From NCBI GenBank assembly GCA_019454205.1, contig CP075369.1, forward strand, positions 930,001 through 994,000: a DNA stretch of 64,000 nucleotides, written 5' to 3'. Origin of the DNA: Xanthobacteraceae bacterium. Lineage in GTDB: Bacteria; Pseudomonadota; Alphaproteobacteria; Rhizobiales; Xanthobacteraceae. The translations under genes and the position numbers were made by a program. The notes under the pieces are model-generated. The model did no database searches, had not been told where the DNA came from, and saw only the letters and a list, made by a program, of their open reading frames with translations. Numbering within the stretch: position 1 is the stretch's first letter; each line of letters opens with the position of its first letter. Shown in pieces: positions 56,752 to 64,000 of the stretch.

Positions 56752-56796
56752 CCTCATCCTTCGAGACGCGGGCTTCGCCTGCTCCTCAGGATGAGG
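56752..56796 (-). repeat. Palindromic repeat, copy E (AGGATG-type end, inverted)
   Basis: Outer stem CCTCATCCT (56752-56760) with AGGATGAGG (56788-56796). The inner stem is GCGGGC (56768-56773) with GCCTGC (56777-56782), one G-T wobble. It lies 11 bp from copy D in the opposite orientation, between convergent infA and hppD. Confidence 0.9.
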
Positions 56797-56807
56797 CTGC
56801 AGGCGAA

Positions 56808-57923
56808 TTACGCCGCGTCCTCTTTCAGCACGCCACGGCGGATCTGGTCTTCCTCGATGCTCTCGAACAGGGCGCGGAAATTGCCTTCGCCGAATCCGTC
56901 GTCGCCCTTGCGTTCGATGAACTCGAAGAAGATCGGGCCGATCGCATTCGACGAGAAGATTTGCAGGAGCACTTTCGTCTCGCGGCCATCGACCACGCCT
57001 TCGCCGTCGATAAGAATCCCGTTCTTCTCCAGCCGCGGTAAGTCTTCGCCGTGGCCCGGCACGCGGCCATCGACCTTCGCGTAATAGGTCGAGGGCGGCG
57101 AGGGCATGAACTTCAGCCCGTCCGCGCGCAGCTTCTCGATGGTCTTGTAGATGTCGCGCGAGCCGCAGGCGATGTGCTGGATGCCTTCGCCGTTATAGGC
57201 GTGCAGGTATTCCTCGATCTGCGATTTCTCGTCCGCGCTCTCGTTGATCGGGATGCGGATTTTTCCGTCGGGGCTGGTCAGCGCCTTCGAGAACAGGCCG
57301 GTGAGCTTGCCCTCAATGTCGAAGAAGCGGATCTGCTTGAAGTTGAACAGCCGCTCGTAGAACCCGGCCCACACATCCATGCGCCCGCGCATGACGTTAT
57401 GGGTGAGGTGGTCGAGATAATAGAGGCCGACGCCTTCCGGTTTCGGGTCGCGGCTCCCTAGCCACTCGAACTCGTCGTCGTAGGCGGTGCCTTTCTCGCC
57501 GTAGCGCTCGATGAAGTAGAGCAGCGATCCGCCGATGCCTTTAATGGCGGGGACGTCGAGCGACTTCGCGCCGTCTTTCGGGTCGGCGGCTTCCGCGCCC
57601 ATTTCCAGCGCGCGCTTGAACGCATGGTTCGCATCGACCACGCGGAACGCCATCGAGGGCGCGCAGGGACCATGCTTCGCGACGAAGTTGAAGCCGTGCG
57701 AACCCGGCTCCTCGTTGACGAGATAGCTGACCGTGCCCTGCTGGTAGACGGTGATCTTCTTCGTCTTGTGCTTCGCCGTCGCGGTGAAGCCCATCAGCTT
57801 GAAAAGCTGGTGCAGCTTTTCCGGCTGCGGGTGCGCGTATTCGACGAACTCGAAGCCGTCGGTGCCCATCGGGTTGTGCTTCGAGATTTGCGCCGGTTCG
57901 GCGTCATGCGGGAAGGGACCCAT
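56808..57923 (-). CDS. hppD: 4-hydroxyphenylpyruvate dioxygenase
   Basis: The ATG at 57923 with an AGGAGG site gives 371 residues. The non-heme iron ligands are H172 in DHLTHNV, H250 in GIQHIA and E334 in FFEFIER. The enzyme converts 4-hydroxyphenylpyruvate to homogentisate in tyrosine breakdown. Upstream in-frame codons lack homology. A divergent Lrp-type gene shares the 124-bp control region. hmgA and other later steps are not in the window. Confidence 0.96.
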   Translation of the reverse strand: MGPFPHDAEPAQISKHNPMGTDGFEFVEYAHPQPEKLHQLFKLMGFTATAKHKTKKITVYQQGTVSYLVNEEPGSHGFNFVAKHGPCAPSMAFRVVDANHAFKRALEMGAEAADPKDGAKSLDVPAIKGIGGSLLYFIERYGEKGTAYDDEFEWLGSRDPKPEGVGLYYLDHLTHNVMRGRMDVWAGFYERLFNFKQIRFFDIEGKLTGLFSKALTSPDGKIRIPINESADEKSQIEEYLHAYNGEGIQHIACGSRDIYKTIEKLRADGLKFMPSPPSTYYAKVDGRVPGHGEDLPRLEKNGILIDGEGVVDGRETKVLLQIFSSNAIGPIFFEFIERKGDDGFGEGNFRALFESIEEDQIRRGVLKEDAA

Positions 57924-58015
57924 TCTGCGTTTCCTCCTGCTTTCCCTGATTTGACGCACAGGATTGCAGGAAGTTCTTGCAAAAGGCGGTCATTTGCGGC
58001 GTTTTACACGCTGCT

Positions 58016-58032
58016 TGTGCATAAAATGCGCA
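58016..58032. promoter_or_regulatory. Candidate operator between hppD and its divergent regulator
   Basis: TGTGCAT (58016-58022), a 3-bp spacer and ATGCGCA (58026-58032) form an imperfect palindrome, 6 of 7 pairs matching. It lies in the AT-richer middle of the intergenic region, as expected for an Lrp-type site. The neighbouring motif TTTGCGGCG may also contribute. Confidence 0.4.
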
Positions 58033-58047
58033 TATTGAGGCAGATCA

Positions 58048-58518
58048 ATGCAAGAAATAATCGTTCTGGATGCGCAGGACCGGGCGCTGGTCGCAGCACT
58101 TCAGGAGAACGGCGCGCTCACCAATGCCGAGCTTGCCGAGCGCGTGAACCTCTCCGCCTCGCAGGCCTCGCGCCGCCGGACACGGCTGGAGCAGGCGGGC
58201 GTGATCCGAGGCTACCGGGCGGACGTCGATCCTGCGCGCATGGGCTTCGGCGTAACCGTATTCATTCAGGTGACGCTGGCGACCCATTCCGGCCAGAACG
58301 CGAAGCGCTTCCGCGATTTCGTCGCGCGTACGCCTGCGATCCTTGAGGCCCACGCGCTCACCGGCGACGCCGACTACCTCGTCAAGGCGGTGGTCGAGGA
58401 TTTGCCCGCGCTCGGCGCGCTGGTGAACCAGGTGCTGCTGCCCCATGAGAGTGTCGAGCGGGTGCGCTCCAACGTGGTCCTGGAGACGCTGAAACAGGGG
58501 ACGAAACTGCCGCTCTAG
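58048..58518 (+). CDS. Lrp/AsnC family transcriptional regulator
   Basis: The 156-residue protein has an N-terminal winged HTH (about 8-60, [34 protein letters not shown] region with [11 protein letters not shown]) and a C-terminal RAM ligand domain ([16 protein letters not shown]). Divergent from hppD, it is a natural candidate to regulate tyrosine catabolism by sensing an aromatic amino acid or keto acid. This is inference from position; the ligand is unknown. Confidence 0.9.
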   Translation: MQEIIVLDAQDRALVAALQENGALTNAELAERVNLSASQASRRRTRLEQAGVIRGYRADVDPARMGFGVTVFIQVTLATHSGQNAKRFRDFVARTPAILEAHALTGDADYLVKAVVEDLPALGALVNQVLLPHESVERVRSNVVLETLKQGTKLPL

Positions 58519-58550
58519 ACTTGAGATTACAAAGCACTACGTTGATTGGC

Positions 58551-58844
58551 ATGGCGAAGCAGAAAACGGCACTCACCGACAAGCAGTTCGCGCGCATCGC
58601 GCGCGCGCTTGCCGAGCCGCGCCGCTTCGCGATTTTGCAGGACATCGGCGCGCACACCAAGGGTCCGATGGCTTGCAGCGCGCTCAGCCAGAATCACAAG
58701 ATCAGTGCTGCGACCATGTCGCATCACATGAAAGAGCTTGAAACCGCGGGCCTGATCGAAATCACGCGCGACGGAAAATACGCAAATCTTACCCTCCAGC
58801 GCGACGTGCTGCGGGCATACCTCGACCGGCTCGCAAAGATTTAG
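58551..58844 (+). CDS. ArsR family transcriptional regulator
   Basis: The ATG at 58551 ([20 protein letters not shown]) gives 97 residues; an upstream TTG would add ten non-conserved residues. The winged HTH shows [39 protein letters not shown] helices (key: [17 protein letters not shown]) and a short C-terminal helix. Only one Cys (MACSALS) is present, so a metal-binding pair is not evident. The next gene, an SDR with an inverted repeat before it, is the probable target. Confidence 0.9.
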   Translation: MAKQKTALTDKQFARIARALAEPRRFAILQDIGAHTKGPMACSALSQNHKISAATMSHHMKELETAGLIEITRDGKYANLTLQRDVLRAYLDRLAKI

Positions 58845-58920
58845 CGCCGCGCACCTGCGAAATTGAACTTTCGTCTTTTGAAGTCGCCGTACCTCTTGCG
58901 GTTCTCTTTCGGCTTCATAC

Positions 58921-58944
58921 TTCGATGATTATAGAAATATCGAA
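58921..58944. promoter_or_regulatory. Candidate ArsR operator upstream of the SDR
   Basis: TTCGAT (58921-58926) and ATCGAA (58939-58944) are a perfect inverted repeat around a 12-bp AT-rich spacer that contains TATAGA at 58930-58935. The site lies 44 bp before the SDR start, where a repressor would block RNA polymerase. Confidence 0.45.
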
Positions 58945-58987
58945 TTATGGCAAGGGCGATTTTGCCCCTGCCGGATGGAGAAGAAAG

Positions 58988-59734
58988 ATGAGCAATCTCA
59001 AGGGTAAAGTCGCCGTCGTGACCGGCGCGTCGAAGGGTATCGGGGCTGCGATTGCAAAAAGCCTCGCTGCCGAAGGCGCCTCGGTCGTGGTGAACTATGC
59101 CTCCAGCAAGGAAGGTGCGGAGAAGGTCGTTTCCGAAATATCCGCGGCCAAGGGCAAGGCCATCACGTTACACGCCGATGTCGCGAAGGAAGCCGATGTC
59201 AGGCGTCTGTTCGAAGAAACGATCAAGGCCTTCGGACGTGTCGATATTCTCGTGAACAACGCCGGTATCTATCGCTTCCATGCGTTGCACGAAATCAGCG
59301 AGGACGAGTTCCATCGTCTGTTCAACACCAATGTGCTCGGCACGCTGCTCGCGACGAAGGAGGCCGCAAAATATCTGGGCGAGGGCGCGAGCATCATCAA
59401 CATCTCCTCGATCGCAAGCGACAAAGGTCTGGCGACCACTACCGTTTACTCTGCGACCAAGGGAGCCGTAGACTCGCTCACCCGTACGCTCGCGAACGAA
59501 CTTGCACCGAAGAAAATCCGGGTGAATGCGATCCGCCCCGGCGGTGTTTTGACCGAGGGCATGCATTCCGCCGGTTTCTCCGGCGGCGAATTCGAGGAAT
59601 ACATGATCAAGGACACGCCGCTCGGCCGTCTCGGCCGGCCGGACGACATCGCGCGCGTGGCCGTATTCCTTGCCTCCGACCAGTCGCAATGGCTCACCGG
59701 CCAGTATCTCGATGCATCGGGTGGGGCGCGGTAG
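58988..59734 (+). CDS. SDR-family oxidoreductase (3-oxoacyl-ACP-reductase-like)
   Basis: The ATG at 58988 (MSNLKGKVAVVTGASKGIG) with GGAGAAGAAAG upstream gives 248 residues. TGASKGIG (12-19), NNAG, an active-site Tyr in VYSATKGA and a C-terminal GQYLDASGGAR match classical SDRs of the FabG-like/glucose-dehydrogenase-like group. The fab cluster already supplies FabG (21189), so another substrate is likely. Expression may be controlled by the adjacent ArsR protein. Confidence 0.88.
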   Translation: MSNLKGKVAVVTGASKGIGAAIAKSLAAEGASVVVNYASSKEGAEKVVSEISAAKGKAITLHADVAKEADVRRLFEETIKAFGRVDILVNNAGIYRFHALHEISEDEFHRLFNTNVLGTLLATKEAAKYLGEGASIINISSIASDKGLATTTVYSATKGAVDSLTRTLANELAPKKIRVNAIRPGGVLTEGMHSAGFSGGEFEEYMIKDTPLGRLGRPDDIARVAVFLASDQSQWLTGQYLDASGGAR

Positions 59735-59760
59735 GCGGCAAGCCATCTCCCTGTAACGCG

Positions 59761-59791
59761 CGTCATGGCCGGGCTTGTCCCGGCCATGACG
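59761..59791. repeat. Perfect 13-bp palindrome upstream of aspS
   Basis: CGTCATGGCCGGG (59761-59773) and CCCGGCCATGACG (59779-59791) form a perfect stem with loop CTTGT. Similar CATGGCCGGG palindromes are dispersed in Bradyrhizobium-type genomes as I recall. It lies between the SDR gene and aspS. Confidence 0.85.
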
Positions 59792-59890
59792 ATTTTCCGG
59801 TGCAGCGCTTGGGTTGACATCCATGTCCCCCCATGCGCTTTTCGCCGCGATTTCAAAGGCGAATCCGGCTCCCCCAAGATCTTGAAGAAC

Positions 59891-61687
59891 ATGCATCGCT
59901 ACCGTTCCCAGACCTGTGGCGCGCTCCGCGCCTCGCATATCGGCGAAACCGTCCGGCTTTCGGGCTGGTGCCACCGCATCCGCGACCACGGCGGCCTCCT
60001 GTTCATCGACCTGCGCGACCACTACGGCGTGACGCAGGTTGTGGCCGATCCCGACAGCCCGGCCTTCAAGACCGCCGAGAAGCTGCGCTCGGAATGGGTG
60101 ATCCGTGTCGATGGCAAGCTGCGCAAGCGCCCGGAAGGCACCGACAACAAGGACCTTCCCACGGGAGAAGTCGAACTGTTCGCGACCGAGATCGAAGTGC
60201 TGGGCGCGGCAGGCGAATTGCCGGTGCCGGTGTTCGGCGATCAGGAATATCCGGAAGAGCTGCGCCTGAAGTATCGCTTCCTCGACCTGCGCCGCGACCG
60301 CATCCACCAGAACATCATGAAGCGCGGGCAAATCATCGACAGCCTGCGCCGCCGCATGAAGGAGCAGGGCTTCTTCGAATTCCAGACGCCGATCCTGACC
60401 GCGTCGTCGCCCGAAGGCGCGCGCGACTTCCTCGTGCCGTCGCGCATTCATCCGGGCAAGTTCTACGCGCTGCCGCAGGCGCCGCAGCAGTTCAAACAGC
60501 TTTTGATGATCTCCGGCTTCGACCGCTACTTCCAGATCGCGCCTTGCTTTCGCGACGAAGACGCGCGCGCGGATCGTTCGCCCGGCGAGTTCTACCAGCT
60601 CGACATCGAGATGAGCTTCGTGACCCAGCAGGACGTGTTCGACGCAGTCGAGCCGGTGATGCGCGGCGTGTTCGAGGAATTCGCGAACGGCAAGCCGGTG
60701 ACGAAAAAGTTTCCGATGATCCCGTATGCGGAAGCGTTGCGGAAATACGGCTCCGACAAACCTGACCTTCGCAACCCGATCGAAATGCAGAACGTCACGC
60801 AGCATTTCGCGGGTTCGGGCTTCAAGATTTTCGCGAAGATGATCGAGTCAGATCCTTCGGTCGAAGTATGGGCGATCCCGGCGAAGACCGGCGGCAACCG
60901 CGCGTTTTGCGACCGCATGAATTCATGGGCGCAGGGCGAAGGCCAGCCGGGCCTCGGCTATATCTTCTGGCGCGAGGGCGAGGAGGGCGGTGCAGGCCCG
61001 CTCGCCAAGAACATCGGGCCGGAGCGCACGACCGCGATCCGCGATCAGCTTGGCCTCGCCATCGGCGACGCTGCGTTTTTCATTGCGGGCAAGCCGAAGG
61101 ACTTCGTGAAGTTCGCCGGCCCCGCACGCACGAAAGTGGGCGAAGAACTGGGTCTCGTCGCGAAGGACCGTTTCGACTTCTGCTGGATCGTCGATTTCCC
61201 GATGTTCGAATGGAGCGAGGAAGAGAAGAAGATCGACTTCTCGCACAACCCCTTCTCCATGCCGAACATGGACCCGGAAGAATTCCTCGCGTTGAAGAAC
61301 GACGACAACGACAAGATTCTCGGCATGAAGGCGATCCAGTACGACATCGTTTGCAACGGCATCGAGCTGTCGTCGGGCGCGATCCGTAACCATCGCCCGG
61401 AAGTGATGAAGAAGGCTTTTGCGATTGCCGGTTACCGCGAGGACGTGCTGGAAGCGAAGTTCGGCGGCATGCTGCGCGCGCTTTCCTACGGCGCACCGCC
61501 GCACGGCGGCATCGCGCCGGGCGTGGATCGCATCGTCATGCTTCTCTGCGGCGAGGAGAACCTGCGTGAGGTCGTGCCGTTCCCGATGAACCAGCGCGCG
61601 GAAGACCTGCTGATGGGTGCGCCGTCGGAAGTCACGCCGAAGCAGTTGCGCGAACTGCACATCCGGCTCTCGCTGCCGGACAAGTAG
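59891..61687 (+). CDS. aspS: Aspartyl-tRNA synthetase
   Basis: The start at 59891 ([18 protein letters not shown]) gives 598 residues. The N-terminal OB anticodon-binding domain, class II motif 2 region [19 protein letters not shown], the GAD insertion of bacterial AspRS and motif 3 [13 protein letters not shown] are visible. It charges tRNA-Asp, and possibly tRNA-Asn where AsnRS is missing. Upstream in-frame codons span the palindrome and are unlikely to be translated. Confidence 0.97.
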   Translation: MHRYRSQTCGALRASHIGETVRLSGWCHRIRDHGGLLFIDLRDHYGVTQVVADPDSPAFKTAEKLRSEWVIRVDGKLRKRPEGTDNKDLPTGEVELFATEIEVLGAAGELPVPVFGDQEYPEELRLKYRFLDLRRDRIHQNIMKRGQIIDSLRRRMKEQGFFEFQTPILTASSPEGARDFLVPSRIHPGKFYALPQAPQQFKQLLMISGFDRYFQIAPCFRDEDARADRSPGEFYQLDIEMSFVTQQDVFDAVEPVMRGVFEEFANGKPVTKKFPMIPYAEALRKYGSDKPDLRNPIEMQNVTQHFAGSGFKIFAKMIESDPSVEVWAIPAKTGGNRAFCDRMNSWAQGEGQPGLGYIFWREGEEGGAGPLAKNIGPERTTAIRDQLGLAIGDAAFFIAGKPKDFVKFAGPARTKVGEELGLVAKDRFDFCWIVDFPMFEWSEEEKKIDFSHNPFSMPNMDPEEFLALKNDDNDKILGMKAIQYDIVCNGIELSSGAIRNHRPEVMKKAFAIAGYREDVLEAKFGGMLRALSYGAPPHGGIAPGVDRIVMLLCGEENLREVVPFPMNQRAEDLLMGAPSEVTPKQLRELHIRLSLPDK

Positions 61688-61688
61688 G

Positions 61689-62471
61689 CTACTTGTAAAT
61701 CCGCAGCTTCAAGAGCGTGCCGGCACCCCACGTCGCCGCGAGGCGATAGGCTGCGCGCAGGTTACGCCGCAACAGCCCCAGCTTGCGCCGCGTGTTGTTC
61801 GCGAAATTCTTGTCGCCACGAACCACGCCGCCGATGGTCGTGCGCTCGTCGCCCACTTTCCGGTAGCCGACCACGCCGGGCCGTACTTGCAGGATGCGCA
61901 GGTCCGGCACCCATGCATCGCGATAGATCAGGTTGTCGAGCGGCGCGCGCAATGGGACGATGGCTTCCGCGATCTTTCGCGCGCCATCGCGCGTGACCAC
62001 CTGCGCTACGCAACCGAGACCGGCCTTCACCGGAATATAAACGCAGGCGCCGTTTTCTTTCGCGGCCATCACCGCGAGCGCCGCGCGCGGCACACGCACG
62101 TCGTCGTAGAGCCGCAGCACGTCGAATGTTGGCAGGCGCGAGAGTGTTTCCGTTTGCAGGAAGTGCTCCAGGCCTTCGAGCGGCACGGTATCGTCCTCGA
62201 ACACGGCGGTATATTTGTCGTTGCCGGAAGCGATCTCGCCGAGCAGGGCGCGGAAGCTTGCGGCCACGCCAATTTCTCCGGGGCTGAGTTCGCGGCCTAG
62301 CTGCAAATCGTAGCGTCGCGGATCGAGCGTGGCGATTTCCGCGGCGGACATCTTTCGTCCGTCGACGGCATCGAAGAACGTGAAGGGGATGCCGCGTTCG
62401 CCGAAAACATCGGCACAGTGCTGGCGGCGGTCAGCCGAAGATTGCAGGCTGACAATGCGTACCGGGATCAT
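61689..62471 (-). CDS. Glycosyltransferase family 25 protein
   Basis: The ATG at 62471 (MIPVRIVSLQSSADRRQH) gives 260 residues; a longer start is less like the family. The GT25 (LPS beta-galactosyltransferase-like) fold is marked by SSADRR, FDAVDGRKM, the metal motif EDD (E92-D94) and DNLIYRDAW. It would add a sugar to LPS or another glycan. Its context with a UDP-sugar dehydrogenase and another glycosyltransferase suggests a surface-polysaccharide locus starting here. Confidence 0.85.
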   Translation of the reverse strand: MIPVRIVSLQSSADRRQHCADVFGERGIPFTFFDAVDGRKMSAAEIATLDPRRYDLQLGRELSPGEIGVAASFRALLGEIASGNDKYTAVFEDDTVPLEGLEHFLQTETLSRLPTFDVLRLYDDVRVPRAALAVMAAKENGACVYIPVKAGLGCVAQVVTRDGARKIAEAIVPLRAPLDNLIYRDAWVPDLRILQVRPGVVGYRKVGDERTTIGGVVRGDKNFANNTRRKLGLLRRNLRAAYRLAATWGAGTLLKLRIYK

Positions 62472-62603
62472 CGCGCCCAGATAGAGCATTCGAAAGACAC
62501 GGTAAATAGCGTGCGGCGGGGTTAACGCCGCCCATGCTTGCATCTGCGGGCAGGCGGTTTATAGCTTGCGCCCTCGTTGAAACCGCCGGTCCCGCGCCTG
62601 CAA

Positions 62604-63884
62604 ATGCATTCCCGGAAAATCGCTGTCATCGGTCTCGGCTATGTCGGCCTGCCTGTCGCTGCCGCTTTTGCGCGCGTGGGCGCGAAGGTCACCGGTTTCG
62701 ACATCGACGCGCGCCGCGTGGACGAATTGCGCGCTGGCGTCGATCGCACGCGCGAGGTCGCGGCAGGCGATCTGCGTAATGAAAACCTTCACCTCACGCA
62801 CGATCCCGCCGATTTGAAACAGGCGGACTTCTTCATCGTCACCGTGCCGACGCCGATCGACAACGCCAACCGGCCCGACCTGACCGCCGTGAAATCCGCG
62901 AGCGGGATCGTCGGCGGCGCGCTGAAGAAAGGCGACATCGTCGTGTACGAATCGACCGTTTATCCGGGCGCGACCGAAGAAGTCTGCATGCCGATCCTCG
63001 AAGACAAATCCGGCCTTGTCGGCGGCATTGATTTCAAGGTGGGCTATTCGCCGGAGCGTATCAATCCGGGCGACGAGAAGCACCGCTTCGAGACCATTAT
63101 CAAGGTCGTCTCCGCGCAGGACGAGGAGAGCCTCGGCACCGTCGCCGATGTGTATGGTTCGGTGGTGAGCGCCGGCATCCACCGTGCGCCGTCGATCCGG
63201 GTCGCGGAAGCGGCAAAGGTGATCGAGAACACGCAGCGCGACCTCAACGTCGCCTTCATGAACGAGCTTTCGTCGCTGTTTCGCAAGCTGCACATCGACA
63301 CCTACGATGTGCTGGCCGCGGCGAACACGAAGTGGAATTTCCTGCCGTTCACGCCGGGGCTGGTCGGCGGTCACTGCATCGGCGTCGATCCTTATTATCT
63401 GACGCACCGCGCCGAGATTGCGCGTTTCCATCCGGAAATCATTCTCGCAGGCCGCCGCATCAATGACGGTTTCTCGGAAGTGGTCGCGCAGGAATGCCTG
63501 CGGCTGCTGCTGCAATCGAAATCCGCGCAGAAGCGCGTCAATATCCTCGGCATGACGTTCAAGGAGAACGTGCCGGACGTGCGCAATTCAAAGGTCGCCG
63601 ATCTGCTGCGTTCCCTGAAAGCGAGCGGCGCAACGGTCGCGGTCTGCGATCCGGTGGCTGACGCGGAACTTACGAAACACGAACACGGCATCGACCTGAC
63701 GCCGCTAGAGAAGCTCACGTCTGCCGAGGCAGTGATCTTCGCCGTGCCACATAAAATCTTCCGCGACGATGCGTGGGCAACGGTGCGCAAGGCGCTCGGC
63801 GGGGAGAGCGGCATCGTGCTCGACGTGAAGGGCTGCCTCGACCGCAAGGCGAAGCCCGCCGGCATCACGCTCTGGCGGCCATAG
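62604..63884 (+). CDS. Nucleotide-sugar dehydrogenase (WbpA/TviB type)
   Basis: The ATG at 62604 (MHSRKIAVIGLGYVGLPVA) gives 426 residues; a TTG nine codons upstream is the alternative. Rossmann GLGYVG (10-15), PTPID, the catalytic Cys C258 in GGHCIGVDPYYL, and a C-terminal UDP-binding domain are visible. The WbpA/TviB subgroup oxidises UDP-HexNAc to the uronic acid used in O-antigens or capsules. The donor cannot be read with certainty. Confidence 0.92.
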   Translation: MHSRKIAVIGLGYVGLPVAAAFARVGAKVTGFDIDARRVDELRAGVDRTREVAAGDLRNENLHLTHDPADLKQADFFIVTVPTPIDNANRPDLTAVKSASGIVGGALKKGDIVVYESTVYPGATEEVCMPILEDKSGLVGGIDFKVGYSPERINPGDEKHRFETIIKVVSAQDEESLGTVADVYGSVVSAGIHRAPSIRVAEAAKVIENTQRDLNVAFMNELSSLFRKLHIDTYDVLAAANTKWNFLPFTPGLVGGHCIGVDPYYLTHRAEIARFHPEIILAGRRINDGFSEVVAQECLRLLLQSKSAQKRVNILGMTFKENVPDVRNSKVADLLRSLKASGATVAVCDPVADAELTKHEHGIDLTPLEKLTSAEAVIFAVPHKIFRDDAWATVRKALGGESGIVLDVKGCLDRKAKPAGITLWRP

Positions 63885-63887
63885 CTC

Positions 63888-64000
63888 TCAACGTTCCGTG
63901 ATGGCGCGCGCGAGTAGCGCTTCCATGTCGTCGAGCATTTTCTTTCGTGTATAACCTGCTTCGATATGCGCACGCGCAGCCGTGCCGATGCGTTGCGCCA
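63888..64000 (-). CDS. Glycosyltransferase family 4 protein (C-terminal end only)
   Basis: A minus-strand reading frame enters from the right edge and ends with a TGA at 63888. The visible last 37 codons read like the C-terminus of group 1/GT4 glycosyltransferases, with IGTAARAHIEAGYTRKKM and a final Leu/Arg-rich helix (EALLARAITER). The active site is outside the window. It converges with the UDP-sugar dehydrogenase with 3 bp between stops. Confidence 0.65.
   Translation of the reverse strand, partial: AQRIGTAARAHIEAGYTRKKMLDDMEALLARAITER

Overview
The window looks like a piece of an alphaproteobacterial chromosome, most likely Hyphomicrobiales (Rhizobiales) on the Bradyrhizobium/Xanthobacteraceae side. 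The basis is high GC, the gene orders rpsF-rpsR-DUF2232-rplI and fabD-fabG-acpP-fabF-mltG-yicC-gmk, lptF-lptG-lptD-surA-pdxA-ksgA next to pepA-holC, purM-purN opposite a CDP-alcohol phosphatidyltransferase/AI-2E/hdaA/ppk/ppx block, and dispersed palindromes of a kind I associate with this group. The identification rests on synteny and family recognition from sequence alone. Nearly every base lies in or beside a recognisable housekeeping gene. I see no rRNA, tRNA, CRISPR array, insertion sequence, prophage or toxin-antitoxin locus.

Layout. 1-4151: a thioredoxin-reductase-like flavoprotein (cut by the left edge), panB, an YfgM-type TPR protein, a small lipoprotein and the GTPase der. 4152-11301, minus strand: a run ycjX, ycjF, radA, cvpA, purF, SDR. 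11477-16764: a small three-helix membrane protein and a DUF4337 protein converging on a shared terminator, then alr, dnaB and a cyclopropane-fatty-acid-synthase-like methyltransferase. 16951-19331: the ribosomal rpsF-rpsR-DUF2232-rplI operon (minus), divergent from 19602-26732, a plus-strand run of fatty-acid synthesis (fabD, a GST, fabG, acpP, fabF), cell-wall lytic transglycosylase mltG, the RNase yicC and gmk. 26729-35358, minus: lptF, lptG, lptD, surA, pdxA, ksgA and a zinc alcohol dehydrogenase, i.e. LPS export and outer-membrane assembly coupled to B6 synthesis and 16S rRNA methylation. 35522-37483: pepA and holC.

37603-43748 is the most accessory-looking part: a periplasmic thiosulfate sulfurtransferase with a YeeE/TsuA-type thiosulfate importer, two tandem Omp25-like barrels, a DinB-fold protein and a polytopic GT-C-like membrane protein. 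43889-53306 returns to core functions: ndk, a TerC/YjbE-type metal transporter, purN-purM, a CDP-alcohol phosphatidyltransferase, an AI-2E family permease, hdaA, and the polyphosphate pair ppk-ppx, converging on rnd. 54786-56680 is a DEAD-box helicase followed by an IF-1 paralogue. 56808-59734 has hppD with a divergent Lrp-type regulator, and an ArsR-type regulator with a short-chain dehydrogenase. aspS follows, and 61689 to the right edge (a GT25 glycosyltransferase, a UDP-sugar dehydrogenase and the end of a GT4-type glycosyltransferase) looks like the start of a surface-polysaccharide locus.

I did not find a convincing new multi-gene system. The most distinctive signals are non-coding: a family of five palindromes whose stem ends covary between two types and which occur in inverted pairs of one type each; an acpP leader with a hairpin framed by direct repeats; a lipoprotein gene whose last codons and stop are duplicated downstream with only silent changes; and three convergent gene pairs whose stop codons interlock. 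Plausible regulator-operator pairs (Lrp/hppD, ArsR/SDR) and the sulfurtransferase-thiosulfate importer operon are the best testable gene-level hypotheses.
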